From: JABWBD01 sp040768665
Lineage (GTDB): Bacteria; Planctomycetota; Planctomycetia; Pirellulales; Thermoguttaceae
Assembly (NCBI GenBank): GCA_040768665.1
Contig: JAXGMN010000029.1
Coordinates: forward strand, 111,383-175,382
Length of the DNA stretch: 64,000 bases
Direction of reading: 5' to 3'
Position numbers and translations under genes: made by a program. This document shows, in pieces, positions 27,418 through 35,739 of the stretch. The first letter of the stretch is position 1; each line of letters begins with the position of its first letter. The notes beneath the pieces are model-generated. The model was not told the origin of the DNA, ran no database searches, and was given only the letters and a program-made list of their open reading frames with translations.

Positions 27418-28922
27418 TGCAACGAATACAGGTCGGCGTCTTTCAGCGCAAACCGCAGTCGGACCGGCTGGCCGGAGAGCTTGCCCATGTCTGAGCCGGA
27501 CTTCCAGCTCACCGTGTGATCGATCCGGTCGCCGATGATCTCCGGGCAGTCGTCGAGAGTGAACCCCTTGATCGGTTTGCCCTCGGCCGACTGCAATTCG
27601 ACTCGCATGCCGCCCGCCGCCGAGGTGGAGAAATTGATCGTCAGTCGGTCGCCCGCAAACGTCAATGGCCTGGTGATCATCTCGCCGCCGGAGTAGGGAC
27701 CCGATACGGAGACAAGACCGTCGGGCCGCAGCGTGTACCGCCGCACGTGGTTCGTGGGATATCCCGAGTGGTGCTTGACATACAGCGAGAGTTCCCTGTC
27801 GCCCGTTTCAACGATGCCGCGAGCCGCATAGTTGGCTCGCGACGTCCAATTCTCCAGGTCGAACCCCGGCCGGATGAAGGCTTCCAGGAATGTGCGTTTG
27901 AAGTTGGCGCCGCCGCGCGCGGAAGCGAGCAGAACGTCCGTGCAATCGTTGGCGTAGTTCCACTCGGTCGGTGTGCCGATGCGGCGGGCTTCCTCCTCGG
28001 TCACCACGCGGCGGCCCGGCAGGAATCGCGTCGGGAGCCCCAGGTAGATGTGAGGGGCTCGCACGTACGGGTCGATCTGGTTCGTGTAGAGGTGCTGCCG
28101 CGGCTTGTCATCCAACTCCAAGTCGACCGGATCGGTCCAGTGGATGAAGTCGGCCGAGGTCGTGCGGGCGATCCAACGCACGCCCTCGCGAAAGACGCGG
28201 AAATAGCAAACGTATTGCTGCTCGCTTTCCGACCAGAAGGCGTTGTTCTGCGAATCGAAGGCGCCCTTGGTGATCACGGGCTCTTTCTGCAACTCCCGCC
28301 AGTGGAGCCCATCGGGCGACGCAAAGGCAATCAGTCCTGGAGCCCCGGTTCCGCCGAGTGCTTTGTAGCGCTGATCGGCAGGCGCGTCGGGATTCGCGTC
28401 AACGAAAGGCGCGAAGTTGTGGCAGCCGCGATGGCGGGCCAGCACCACGTTGTTGTCCACCGTGCCTTGAACCTTGAACAGCCCGAGCTTCGGTCGGGTC
28501 CAGTGGATGCCGTCGCGGCTCTCCGCGACGCAGGTGACTTCTACGTCCTCGGTATGCCGGGCGGCCGGCATGCCGCGATAGTAGAACCTGAGCGTATCGC
28601 CGTCTCGTAAAACCGTCTCGTATCCGCTGTAGAGGCCTTCCCAAAGCTGGTCGAACCGCAGCACAATTTCGCGGGGCTGCGGCGGATGCAACTCGAGGCG
28701 GGCTCCGTTGAGCCGGTCGATAAGCAAGTCATCGACGAACAGCTCGCGTCGCGAACCGATATCGATTGCATCCTGCGTCGGCTGCCCCGGATTGTTGCCC
28801 GCTCGATCGGGGCTCCCGGCGCTCGGTTCTTCGCCTCGGGCGGCAAGGGGAGCGGTTATCGAACTGGCGACTGCCAGACTGAAAACGGCCGTTGATTTCA
28901 ACCAGTCGCGTCGCGTCAGCAT
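27408..28922 (-). CDS. Exported five-bladed-propeller glycosidase-like protein
   Basis: A 504-residue protein from the ATG at 28922 (MLTRRDWLKSTAVFSLAVAS), whose twin Arg and hydrophobic run suggest Tat or Sec export. IDIGSRRELFVDDLLIDR is the usual opening of a planctomycete family related to GH43/GH32-like propellers. Repeated blades carry ESRDGIHWTRPKL, FASPDGLHWREL, TTSADFIHWTDP. A C-terminal beta-sandwich (GMRVELQSAEGKPIKGFTLDDC) ends the protein. Catalytic acids cannot be assigned confidently. It is probably part of the surrounding glycan-breakdown set. Confidence 0.8.
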   Translation of the reverse strand: MLTRRDWLKSTAVFSLAVASSITAPLAARGEEPSAGSPDRAGNNPGQPTQDAIDIGSRRELFVDDLLIDRLNGARLELHPPQPREIVLRFDQLWEGLYSGYETVLRDGDTLRFYYRGMPAARHTEDVEVTCVAESRDGIHWTRPKLGLFKVQGTVDNNVVLARHRGCHNFAPFVDANPDAPADQRYKALGGTGAPGLIAFASPDGLHWRELQKEPVITKGAFDSQNNAFWSESEQQYVCYFRVFREGVRWIARTTSADFIHWTDPVDLELDDKPRQHLYTNQIDPYVRAPHIYLGLPTRFLPGRRVVTEEEARRIGTPTEWNYANDCTDVLLASARGGANFKRTFLEAFIRPGFDLENWTSRANYAARGIVETGDRELSLYVKHHSGYPTNHVRRYTLRPDGLVSVSGPYSGGEMITRPLTFAGDRLTINFSTSAAGGMRVELQSAEGKPIKGFTLDDCPEIIGDRIDHTVSWKSGSDMGKLSGQPVRLRFALKDADLYSLQFE

Positions 28923-28968
28923 GATGTGGTGTCTCCTGCCAGGATGTGTTTGTCGACTCATGAGGCCC

Positions 28969-29055
28969 GTTGAAAAGGGGACAGGCACCGAGCGGTAGGT
29001 GCTTCCTCGGCAGCTCCAGGCCACAACCACGGTCGGAGCCAGTCCCCTTTTCAAC
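28969..29055. repeat. Subtype C palindromic element
   Basis: Perfect 12-bp inverted ends GTTGAAAAGGGG / CCCCTTTTCAAC enclose GGGGACAGGCACC ... GGAGCCAGTCCCC. It shares the GGGGACTGG/CCTGTCCCC signature with subtypes A and B but has a different interior. It lies 46 bp upstream of the propeller gene. Confidence 0.82.
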
Positions 29056-29078
29056 TCCGTTTGTCGTTTGAGTCCTGG

Positions 29079-30452
29079 TCAAATCACTTCCGGAAGCTGA
29101 TAGGGTTTTCGCTGCTGGCGCTGGAGATACGCGTTTGCCTGCTCATCGCCGGGGAAGACCTCCTTCTCGGGATCCCATGTCAGTTCGCGACCAAGCTCGC
29201 GTGCGATGTTGCCCAACTGACAGATCGTGCAGGCGCGGTGTCCGATCTCGACGTCGGCGGCCGGCTTGGCGCGGGAACGGATACAGTCCAGCCAGTTCTG
29301 GAAGTGATGATTGCTCTCGTCCATCCGGAGGGCGTCGGCCGGGAGGGGTTCCTGAGAGAGAGCGATGGGGATCGTGTTGAAACGACCTCGGTGCTCGACC
29401 AGCCGTCCCCGTTCCCCGTAGAAAATGGCGCCAAATGCAGAGGGTTGTTCTTCAGGCTCCTTCAATTTGCCGGTAGCCGTCTTCTCCAGCAGTTCCGGCG
29501 GGAAGCCGATGTGCAGTCTCACACCATTGGCGTAGCGGTACATAAGGCGGGCACTGGGACTGGCACTTTCCGCCCAGACCTCGACGGGCCCGGTGTCGTC
29601 CGTGCCGAGACCCCACTGAACGATATCGAGTGCATGGGAACCTGAGTTGGCGAGATTGCCACCGGAGTATCGCCGCAGGTTGTGCCACCCCGGGTTGTTG
29701 TAAGTCAGGTACACCCGCTCGCTATAGGCGACCGGTTCCGTCTGCCCGCACCACGCGTCCCAGTTCATACCTTGGAGGATCGGCTCGGCGGGGATGTCGA
29801 AATCGGTGTAGGGTCGGGAACTGTCCCACCGCTGACATACGACGTCGGTGATTTTGCCCAGCCGCCCGTTGCGCAGCAGTTCGGTCGCCTCCCGATTTCG
29901 GAGCATGGACCGCTGCTGGGTTCCTACCTGGAAAACGCGTTGGTACTTTCGTGCGGCCTGAACCATGGCGCGGCCTTCGCGAACGGTCAGGCTCAGGGGC
30001 TTCTCGGCATAGACGTCCTTACCGGCCTGGCAGGCGTGGATGCAAGGCAGCGCGCGCCAATGTTCGGGCGTAGGTACCATGACGGCATCGATATCGTTGC
30101 GGTCGAGGATTTTGCGGTAATCCTGATACACGTCGATCGACGCGTCCTGGCCGCCGAGCACTTGTTCGCGATAGGCGTCGATATAGAGCCGGCATTTCTC
30201 GAGATACACGTCGGCGACGGCGACCACGCGCGCCTCGCCGGGGACGCTCGGCGCCGACCGCAGGTCGCCGAGCATCTGGTGCGCTCGGCGCCCCACGCCG
30301 ATCCACGCCAGGTTCAGGCGATCGTTTGCCCCCGCACGGCCCGGCGCCGCCAGAACGCCCGCCGGAAGCACATACGGCGCCGCGATGCCGGCTGCTGCCG
30401 TCAGGCTGCCGGCCAGAAAACGTCTGCGTGGGATTGGTGAACCATGATTCAT
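29079..30452 (-). CDS. Tat-exported Gfo/Idh/MocA-family oxidoreductase
   Basis: A 457-residue protein with a Tat signal (PRRRFLAGSL, residues 8-17) and ribosome site GGAG 7 bp before the ATG. The Rossmann motif IGVGRRAHQ is at 51-59, the conserved EKP of the family at 150-152 (VYAEKPLSL) and the C-terminal domain follows, with GSHALDIVQWGLG supplying the usual His. Such planctomycete proteins are thought to be NAD(P)-dependent sugar oxidoreductases working outside the cytoplasm with a tightly held cofactor. It follows a BNR-family gene on the opposite strand and precedes propeller glycosidase-like genes. Confidence 0.9.
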   Translation of the reverse strand: MNHGSPIPRRRFLAGSLTAAAGIAAPYVLPAGVLAAPGRAGANDRLNLAWIGVGRRAHQMLGDLRSAPSVPGEARVVAVADVYLEKCRLYIDAYREQVLGGQDASIDVYQDYRKILDRNDIDAVMVPTPEHWRALPCIHACQAGKDVYAEKPLSLTVREGRAMVQAARKYQRVFQVGTQQRSMLRNREATELLRNGRLGKITDVVCQRWDSSRPYTDFDIPAEPILQGMNWDAWCGQTEPVAYSERVYLTYNNPGWHNLRRYSGGNLANSGSHALDIVQWGLGTDDTGPVEVWAESASPSARLMYRYANGVRLHIGFPPELLEKTATGKLKEPEEQPSAFGAIFYGERGRLVEHRGRFNTIPIALSQEPLPADALRMDESNHHFQNWLDCIRSRAKPAADVEIGHRACTICQLGNIARELGRELTWDPEKEVFPGDEQANAYLQRQQRKPYQLPEVI

Positions 30453-30538
30453 TGGGAAGCTCCTGACTTGTTGGCGTACCTCGCTGCAATGAACGTGTCG
30501 CGGTTGTGGAACCTATCGAATACGATACCAGAAGGAAC

Positions 30539-30645
30539 GTAACCGTTCACGGGGCGGGCGGGGACTGGTCCATTTTTCGGCCAATTGGCGTGATTTGGCG
30601 ACGAAGAAGTTGTCCGAAAACATGGACCTGCCCCCTTCCTGCCCG
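30539..30645. repeat. Subtype A palindromic element, right end truncated
   Basis: It begins with the intact end GTAACCGTTCAC and carries GGGGACTGGTCCATTTTTCG ... CCGAAAACATGGACCTGCCC, but after CCTGCCCGT the expected GTGAACGGTTAC end is missing. It is upstream of the Gfo/Idh/MocA start. Confidence 0.82.
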
Positions 30646-30872
30646 TCCCCGATTTCCGCGCAGACCCGCAGGCGCTCCACAACGAGCCGATGAGTTCGAC
30701 CGTCCGCTCGATCGCTCGCGTCTGCCCTCGTGACAGTAGCTCCTCCATCTCCTTGATCCGTCGGTTTCGGTTGGCTAAACTCGATCCTATGAACGGACAT
30801 CATTCTTTCTGTCAGCAATTCGGAGGCGGCCCGGACCATCAGATGGTTATTCGCGCGGGCGGGGAGGATAGA

Positions 30873-32228
30873 GTGCTAAGAGCAGCAAGATCGATCGTTT
30901 GGACGGGATTGGTGTGGGGTGCGCTTTGCTTGCCAGGAGGTACGACAACGGGCGCGGAGACCTGGAAGATCGACGAAGTCGTCGATATCGCGCCCGCCTG
31001 GTCGGGCCATCCGGTGGGGTTTGCCCTTTTGACCCACGGCGATCGGCAGTTCGTGGCGTTTTACGATGCGGATCGGAAGATGACGGTGGCATCCCGGAAG
31101 CTGGCGGAATTGAAGTGGGATTTCGTCCGGCTGCCCTCCCAGGTGAAATGGGATAGTCACAACTACATCACTATGACAGTCGACGGCCAGGGGCTCCTGC
31201 ACCTGGCGGGCAACATGCACTGCGTGCCGTTGATCTATTTCCGCACGGCGGAGCCGCTCGAGATCGCCACGCTCCGGCGGGTCGAGTCGATGATCGGGCG
31301 TGAAGAAAGCCGCTGCACCTATCCGCGATTTCTGCGCGGCTCGCAGGGAGAGCTTATTTTCACCTATCGCGACGGCTCCAGCGGCAACGGCAATCAGATC
31401 TGGAACGTCTGGGAGGCGGGCTCCCACTCGTGGCGACGCCTGTTGGACAGTCCGCTCTTCTCGGGCGAGGGCAAGATGAACGCCTACTTTGCCGGCCCGC
31501 TCAAGGGGCCGGATGAATTCTTCCACGTTTGCTGGGTCTGGCGCGACACGCCCGACTGCGCCACGAACCATGATCTCTGCTACGCGCGGAGCCGCGATCT
31601 TGTCCACTGGGAAACCAGCGACGGCCGCCCACTGACTCTGCCGATCACCCTGGGTTCTGCGGAGGTCGTCGATCCCGTTCCGGCCGGGGGCGGCATGGTC
31701 AACGGGAATACCAAGATCGGCTTTGACAGCGGCAACCGCCCGATCCTCTCGTACCACAAGTATGATGAAAACGGCTTCACCCAGATCTACAACGCACGCC
31801 GCGAGGCCGACGGTTGGAAGATCTATCGGACCAGCGATTGGGATTACCGCTGGGAGTTCAGCGGAGGCGGCACGATCGGCTTCGAGATCGGCGTCGGTCC
31901 TGTTACGGTCGATGCGGACGGCAGTCTGACCCAGACCTATAGCCATCGCAAGCTCGGCTCGGGCGTCTGGGAGCTCGACGAGGCGTCGCTCCGCCCGTCC
32001 GGCAAGGCTCCCCGCCGTGAAACCCTGCCGCGGGAGATCGGCCGCTTGCGTTCCGACCGGCCTGGCATGCGCGTGAAGACCGCCGCCGACAGCGAAGAAA
32101 GTCCGTCGCCCGGCGTGAAGTATCTGCTCCGCTGGGAAACGCTGCCGCCCAACCGGGACCGGCCGCATCCCGGCGATCCCCCGCCGCCATGTCTGCTACA
32201 GGTTTACCGGCTGGTGTCCCGCGCATGA
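30873..32228 (+). CDS. Secreted BNR-repeat family protein
   Basis: A 451-residue protein. The GTG at 30873 is preferred because GGGGAGG lies about 7 bp upstream and it starts a clean signal peptide (VLRAARSIVWTGLVWGALC). The pattern fits the BNR_4 family (PF15892): GFALLTHGDRQFVAFYDADR, SHNYITMTVDGQGLLHLAGN, YPRFLRGSQGELIFTYRDG, HDLCYARSRDLVHWE and PILSYHKYDENGFTQIYNAR. Members are predicted propeller polysaccharide lyases or hydrolases. It is divergent from the Gfo/Idh/MocA gene, sharing its upstream region. Confidence 0.83.
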   Translation: MLRAARSIVWTGLVWGALCLPGGTTTGAETWKIDEVVDIAPAWSGHPVGFALLTHGDRQFVAFYDADRKMTVASRKLAELKWDFVRLPSQVKWDSHNYITMTVDGQGLLHLAGNMHCVPLIYFRTAEPLEIATLRRVESMIGREESRCTYPRFLRGSQGELIFTYRDGSSGNGNQIWNVWEAGSHSWRRLLDSPLFSGEGKMNAYFAGPLKGPDEFFHVCWVWRDTPDCATNHDLCYARSRDLVHWETSDGRPLTLPITLGSAEVVDPVPAGGGMVNGNTKIGFDSGNRPILSYHKYDENGFTQIYNARREADGWKIYRTSDWDYRWEFSGGGTIGFEIGVGPVTVDADGSLTQTYSHRKLGSGVWELDEASLRPSGKAPRRETLPREIGRLRSDRPGMRVKTAADSEESPSPGVKYLLRWETLPPNRDRPHPGDPPPPCLLQVYRLVSRA

Positions 32229-32386
32229 ACCGGCAATAAACTACCCTCTGACTTCTCATGATACTCTGCCGGGACGGGAATTTTGAACCGGCTCTCGAAC
32301 AGCTCTTGGTGGGACTCCCTCTTGCCGGTGAAACTGGCGATCATGCCGAGGACGTCGACCATGGTCGCGTTCGCCATGCGGAATTC

Positions 32387-32904
32387 GCGATTGGCTACCG
32401 GGTACGCTCGCCCCGTGGCACGCAGTTCCGGCAATGGGCCACCACCCACTTGCGGGAGTACGTCGTCAAAGGGTTCTTGATGGACGACGAGCGGCTCAAG
32501 AATCCCGGTGGCTGGGATTACTTCGACGAGCTGCTGGCCCGTATCCGCGAGATCCGCGCGTCGGAAAAGCGGTTCTACCAGAAGGTCCGCGACCTGTTCG
32601 CGCTGAGTTCGGATTACAAGGTGCGGGAGCAGGACACGAACCTTTTTTTGCCGAGGTTCAGAACAAGCTTCTCGACGCCGCTACCGGCCACACGGCCGCC
32701 GAATTGATCGTGAAACGCAGTGACCCCGCCAAGCCGAACATGGCGCTGACGAGCTGGAGCGGCTAGCGTGTCCGCAAGCAGGACGTCATCATCGCCAAGA
32801 ACTACCTCGGCGAAGATGAGATAGACACCCTCAACGACCAACTCAAGGCCAATGCCGTTCAAATCTTCAAGACCAAGGGCGTCACGAGTTTTAAGACAGT
32901 TTGA
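32387..32904 (+). pseudogene. rhuM-like gene remnant A
   Basis: The N-terminal half is missing. Homology to RhuM starts at IGYRV, then GTQFRQWATTHLREYVVKGF, EIRASEKRFYQKVRD. A frameshift at a T-run near 32645 and an in-frame stop near 32764 break the rest (VQNKLLDAATGHTAAELI, LTSWSG, then AKNYLGEDEI). It stops at 32902-32904. The intact EIRASEKRFY segment serves as the empty-site reference for the insertion in copy B. RhuM proteins commonly accompany restriction-modification operons; their function is poorly known. Confidence 0.82.
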
Positions 32905-32972
32905 AGTGTTCAGTTTTCAGTATTCAGTTTTCAGCAAGGCAGGCCACTGAAAACCGAACACTGAAAACTTCC
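32903..32972 (+). repeat. TTCAGTTTTCAGT junction repeat J1
   Basis: AGTGTTCAGTTTTCAGTATT and a partly inverted ACTGAAAACCGAACACTG 40 nt later can fold into a hairpin. It lies between rhuM remnant A and the four-helix-bundle gene. A homologous unit is at 34500-34588. Confidence 0.8.
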
Positions 32973-32986
32973 CGGAGGGACTAACT

Positions 32987-33337
32987 ATGTATAGATCGTT
33001 TGAGGAGTTGGAGGTTTGGAAACGTGCGTGCCAACTGGCGGTGCAGGTGTATGAAACGCTTCGCCAGTGTCGGGACTTCGCGTTGCGTGACCAGATGCAG
33101 CGGGCCGCAGTTTCCATCGCCTCGAATATCGCGGAGGGGGCAGAACGCGGCGGCAAAGACTTCGCCCGGTTTCTGCGGATTGCTCGGGGGTCGGCGGCGG
33201 AGTTGCGGACGCAGTGTTACATCGCCGCCAAGGTCGGCATCCTAACCGCCGATCAGATGAGCCGATGCGTCGCGAAGTTGAAGGAAATCTCAAGAATGCT
33301 GACCGGCCTGGCCCATTCACTGAAAACTGAAAACTGA
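32987..33337 (+). CDS. Four-helix-bundle protein (S23/IVP-bAvd family)
   Basis: A 116-residue protein starting at an ATG with GGAGGG 9 bp upstream. The sequence YRSFEELEVWKRACQLAVQV, LRDQMQRAAVSIASNIAEGA and FARFLRIARGSAAELRTQ is the signature of the S23-like four-helix-bundle family (TIGR02436/PF05635). The family includes 23S rRNA intervening-sequence proteins and the accessory protein of diversity-generating retroelements. No reverse transcriptase is nearby. The last residues (SLKTEN) are encoded by the following TTTTCAGT-type repeat, and repeats flank the gene in inverted orientation, suggesting it may be a mobile cassette. Confidence 0.92.
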   Translation: MYRSFEELEVWKRACQLAVQVYETLRQCRDFALRDQMQRAAVSIASNIAEGAERGGKDFARFLRIARGSAAELRTQCYIAAKVGILTADQMSRCVAKLKEISRMLTGLAHSLKTEN

Positions 33338-33342
33338 AAACT
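33317..33342 (-). repeat. Junction repeat J2
   Basis: CACTGAAAACTGAAAACTGA..., inverse of the J1 left part. It spans the end of the four-helix-bundle gene and stops right at the ATG of rhuM copy B. Confidence 0.8.
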
Positions 33343-34500
33343 ATGCCAGCCTCAGGCAAACCCAACGAAGGAGAACTCATCCTGTACCAAACCCAGGAGG
33401 GGGCGGTCAGGATCGAGGTGCTCTACCAGTCCGAGACCTTTTGGCTCAACCAGAAGAAAATCGCCGAGCTTTTCGGTGTGGATATCCGCACCATCAGCGA
33501 GCACTTCCGTAACATCTTTGCCAGCGGGGAGTTAGGCGAACCGTCAGTTCTCCGGAAAATCCGGACAACTGCCGCGGACGGCAAGAACTACCTGGTCAAC
33601 TTCTACAACCTGGACGCCATCATTTCGGTGGGTTACCGGGTCAATAGCACCCAGGCCACCCAATTCCGTATCTGGGCAACGCAGACGCTGAGGGAATTCA
33701 TCGTCAAGGGTTTCGTGCTCGACGACGAACGGCTGAAGCTGAACAAGCGTTTCGGCAAGGACTACTTCGACGAACTCCTGGAACGCATCCGAGAGATCCG
33801 TGCGTAACCGTTCACGGGGCGGAAGAGAGGGGGACAGGTCCATGTTTTCGGCCAACGTCTCTGTCGGCGAAATGCCTCGATTAGCCGAAAAATGGACCAG
33901 TCCCCGGCCGCCCCGTGAACGGTTACGATCCGTGCCAGCGAGCGGCGGTTCTACCTCAAAATCACCGACATCTACGAGCAGTGCAGCATCGACTATGACC
34001 CGAAGGCGGAAATCACGCAGACGTTCTTCAAGACGGTGCAGAACAAGCTGCATTGGGCGGTCACCGGCCAGACGGCCACCTCAATCATCGCCGACCGGGC
34101 CGACGCCAAGAAGCCCACGATGGGGCTGACAACCTGGAAGAACGCTCCCCACGGCAAGATTCTCAAGAGCGACGTGGCGACCGCCAAGAACTACCTGATC
34201 GAGGGCGAAATCAAGGAATTGGAGCGAATCGTCACGATGTACCTGGACTACGCCGAGAACCAAGCGGCACGCCAAATCCCGATGCGTATGGCCGATTGGG
34301 TGGCCAAGCTTGATGCGTTCCTAAAGTTCAACGAATACGAAGTGTTGACCAACGCCGGGTCCGTCTCCGCCGAGGTTGCCAAGCGATTGGCCGAAGAACA
34401 GTACGCCTCGTTCCGCGTCCAGCAGGACCAGCGGTTCGAGAGCGACTTCGAGAAGGAGGTCAAACGCATCGAGGAGAAGAAGGACAAGGGGGAAGTGTAA
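33343..34500 (+). pseudogene. rhuM-like gene B interrupted by a miniature element
   Basis: From the ATG at 33343, the protein MPASGKPNEGELILYQTQEG ... FWLNQKKIAELFGVDIRT ... YNLDAIISVGYRVNS is a normal RhuM N-terminus, ending in a stop after EIRA because a 123-bp element sits at 33804-33926. The rest of the gene continues after it (ASERRFYLKITDIYEQCSID ... KKDKGEV) to 34500. Removing the element and one 9-bp duplication yields IREIRASERRFYLK with frame intact, 341 residues. It is 5 bp after the four-helix-bundle gene. Confidence 0.9.
33804..33926 (-). mobile_element. Subtype A miniature inverted-repeat element with 9-bp target duplication
   Basis: A 123-bp element. Its ends are GTAACCGTTCACGGGGCG / CCCCGTGAACGGTTAC, followed inward by GGGGGACAGGTCCATG and AATGGACCAGTCCCC. 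GATCCGTGC is directly repeated at 33795-33803 and 33927-33935. No coding capacity, so it must be moved by a transposase from elsewhere. It places a TAA immediately in the rhuM frame. Confidence 0.93.
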
Positions 34501-34588
34501 AGTGTTCAGTTTTCAGTGTTCAGCAAGCTGGGCACTGAGAACCGAGAACGTCATACTGAACACCGAAAACTTCAAACTGAAAACTACT
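34500..34588 (+). repeat. Junction repeat J3
   Basis: AGTGTTCAGTTTTCAGTGTT ... CAAGCTGGGCACTGAGAACC ... ACTGAAAACT. It is homologous to J1 in order and content and lies between rhuM B and the restriction gene fragment, ending 3 bp before its ATG. Confidence 0.8.
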
Positions 34589-34925
34589 ATGAAACTGCAA
34601 TTCGACGCCAACCAGCAGTACCAGCTTGACGCCGTAGCCGCCGTGACCGAACTGTTTGACGGCCAGCCGCAGGGAGCCCCCGAGTATTCCGTGATTCAGG
34701 TGGGCGAATGGGGCGGGCTGTTTACGGGCCAAGCCCGGACGGAACTTGGCGTGGGCAACCACCTGCTGTTGGCCCCCGAGAAACTGCTGGCCAGTGCACG
34801 AGGGATTCAGACCCGATACGACATCGAGTTTCCCCCTAAGTCAAAGTCCCCGCCCATCGCCTCCGTTTTCGTCACCCACGCTCAGGATGGCAGTTCCACG
34901 CGATCGAACGCGCTGAACATGTGGG
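34589..34925 (+). pseudogene. 5' fragment of type III restriction subunit (res-like)
   Basis: MKLQFDANQQYQLDAVAAVT, ELFDGQP and GLFTGQARTELGVGNHLLLA match the first ~75 residues of type III restriction enzyme Res subunits (DEAD/DEAH helicases, usually over 900 residues). After YDIEFP the family similarity ends; no Walker A motif or any later helicase sequence follows. The gene is therefore a 3'-truncated remnant. No modification (mod) gene is present. Confidence 0.8.
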
Positions 34926-35739
34926 CGAGGCAGGAGCGGGCCTATCCGGCCCGCCACCACGGATGCGGTTCACGAAGAAACCGCACCTGTGGCGACGGGC
35001 CCGTAGGATACCGGCTTTCCCTGCGCGGCTCTCGTGGATACCCGGAGTTTCTCCCTTTGTAGCCAATCCGTTGGCCCGATTTCAACCTTTTTTCCGGGCC
35101 ACGCGCGAGAATCCGCAAACGAATCTCTGGAGATGGATGCGGGACTAACCCCATACCGTTTGCTGCGCCTCGACGGCGATCAGGGCGATCGTTTAGGCCG
35201 GAAGGCGGAGATTTTCTCGGATACATGCGCTCGGTCGGCAGCCCACGTCGGTGTGTCGGACCGAAGCGCGCTAAGGCTTGCCGACCGACTGCTTCGGTGT
35301 GCGCCACTGACCCGCCCAACGGTCGGCCAAATCGTCGGCCGCCAGGGTGCCGGACTAGGGGAACACCGGCAATCTTGAAAGCTGAGCCAGGACAGTGTCA
35401 AATACCTTCCAGCCGACGAGTTTTCGGGAGCTTGGTTTTCGAGATGAGTTTTCGGGATTCGTCTGCCAACAAAAGCCGTCGCGGAATCGACGACCGTGCG
35501 TCGAGAAACGAACGTTTGCTGCGAGGCTCGGGTTACAGGTGAACAAGCTGTGATTGCCTTCGCCGGCTGAGCTATTGAAACTTGCTGGCATCAGCGGGCC
35601 ATGGCTTCAAAGTCGCTACGCGTCCGCCGCTTGTAGTCAGGCGTCAGGGATGCTGGTTGAATGGCTGGTAGTTCAGGTAGTGATAGTGCCGGTGGCTGCG
35701 GCGTGGGCTGTGGACACCGTTAACGTGCGGAGCCGGACC
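34926..35739. other. Gene-free stretch
   Basis: About 810 bp between the res remnant and the HEAT-repeat gene. No gene recognised in any frame. The GC-rich first part may be debris from the truncated restriction locus. Confidence 0.5.

Noticed and set aside
32987..33337. Diversity-generating retroelement, because of the bAvd-like protein
   Set aside because: No reverse transcriptase, template repeat or variable-repeat target gene is found within the window.
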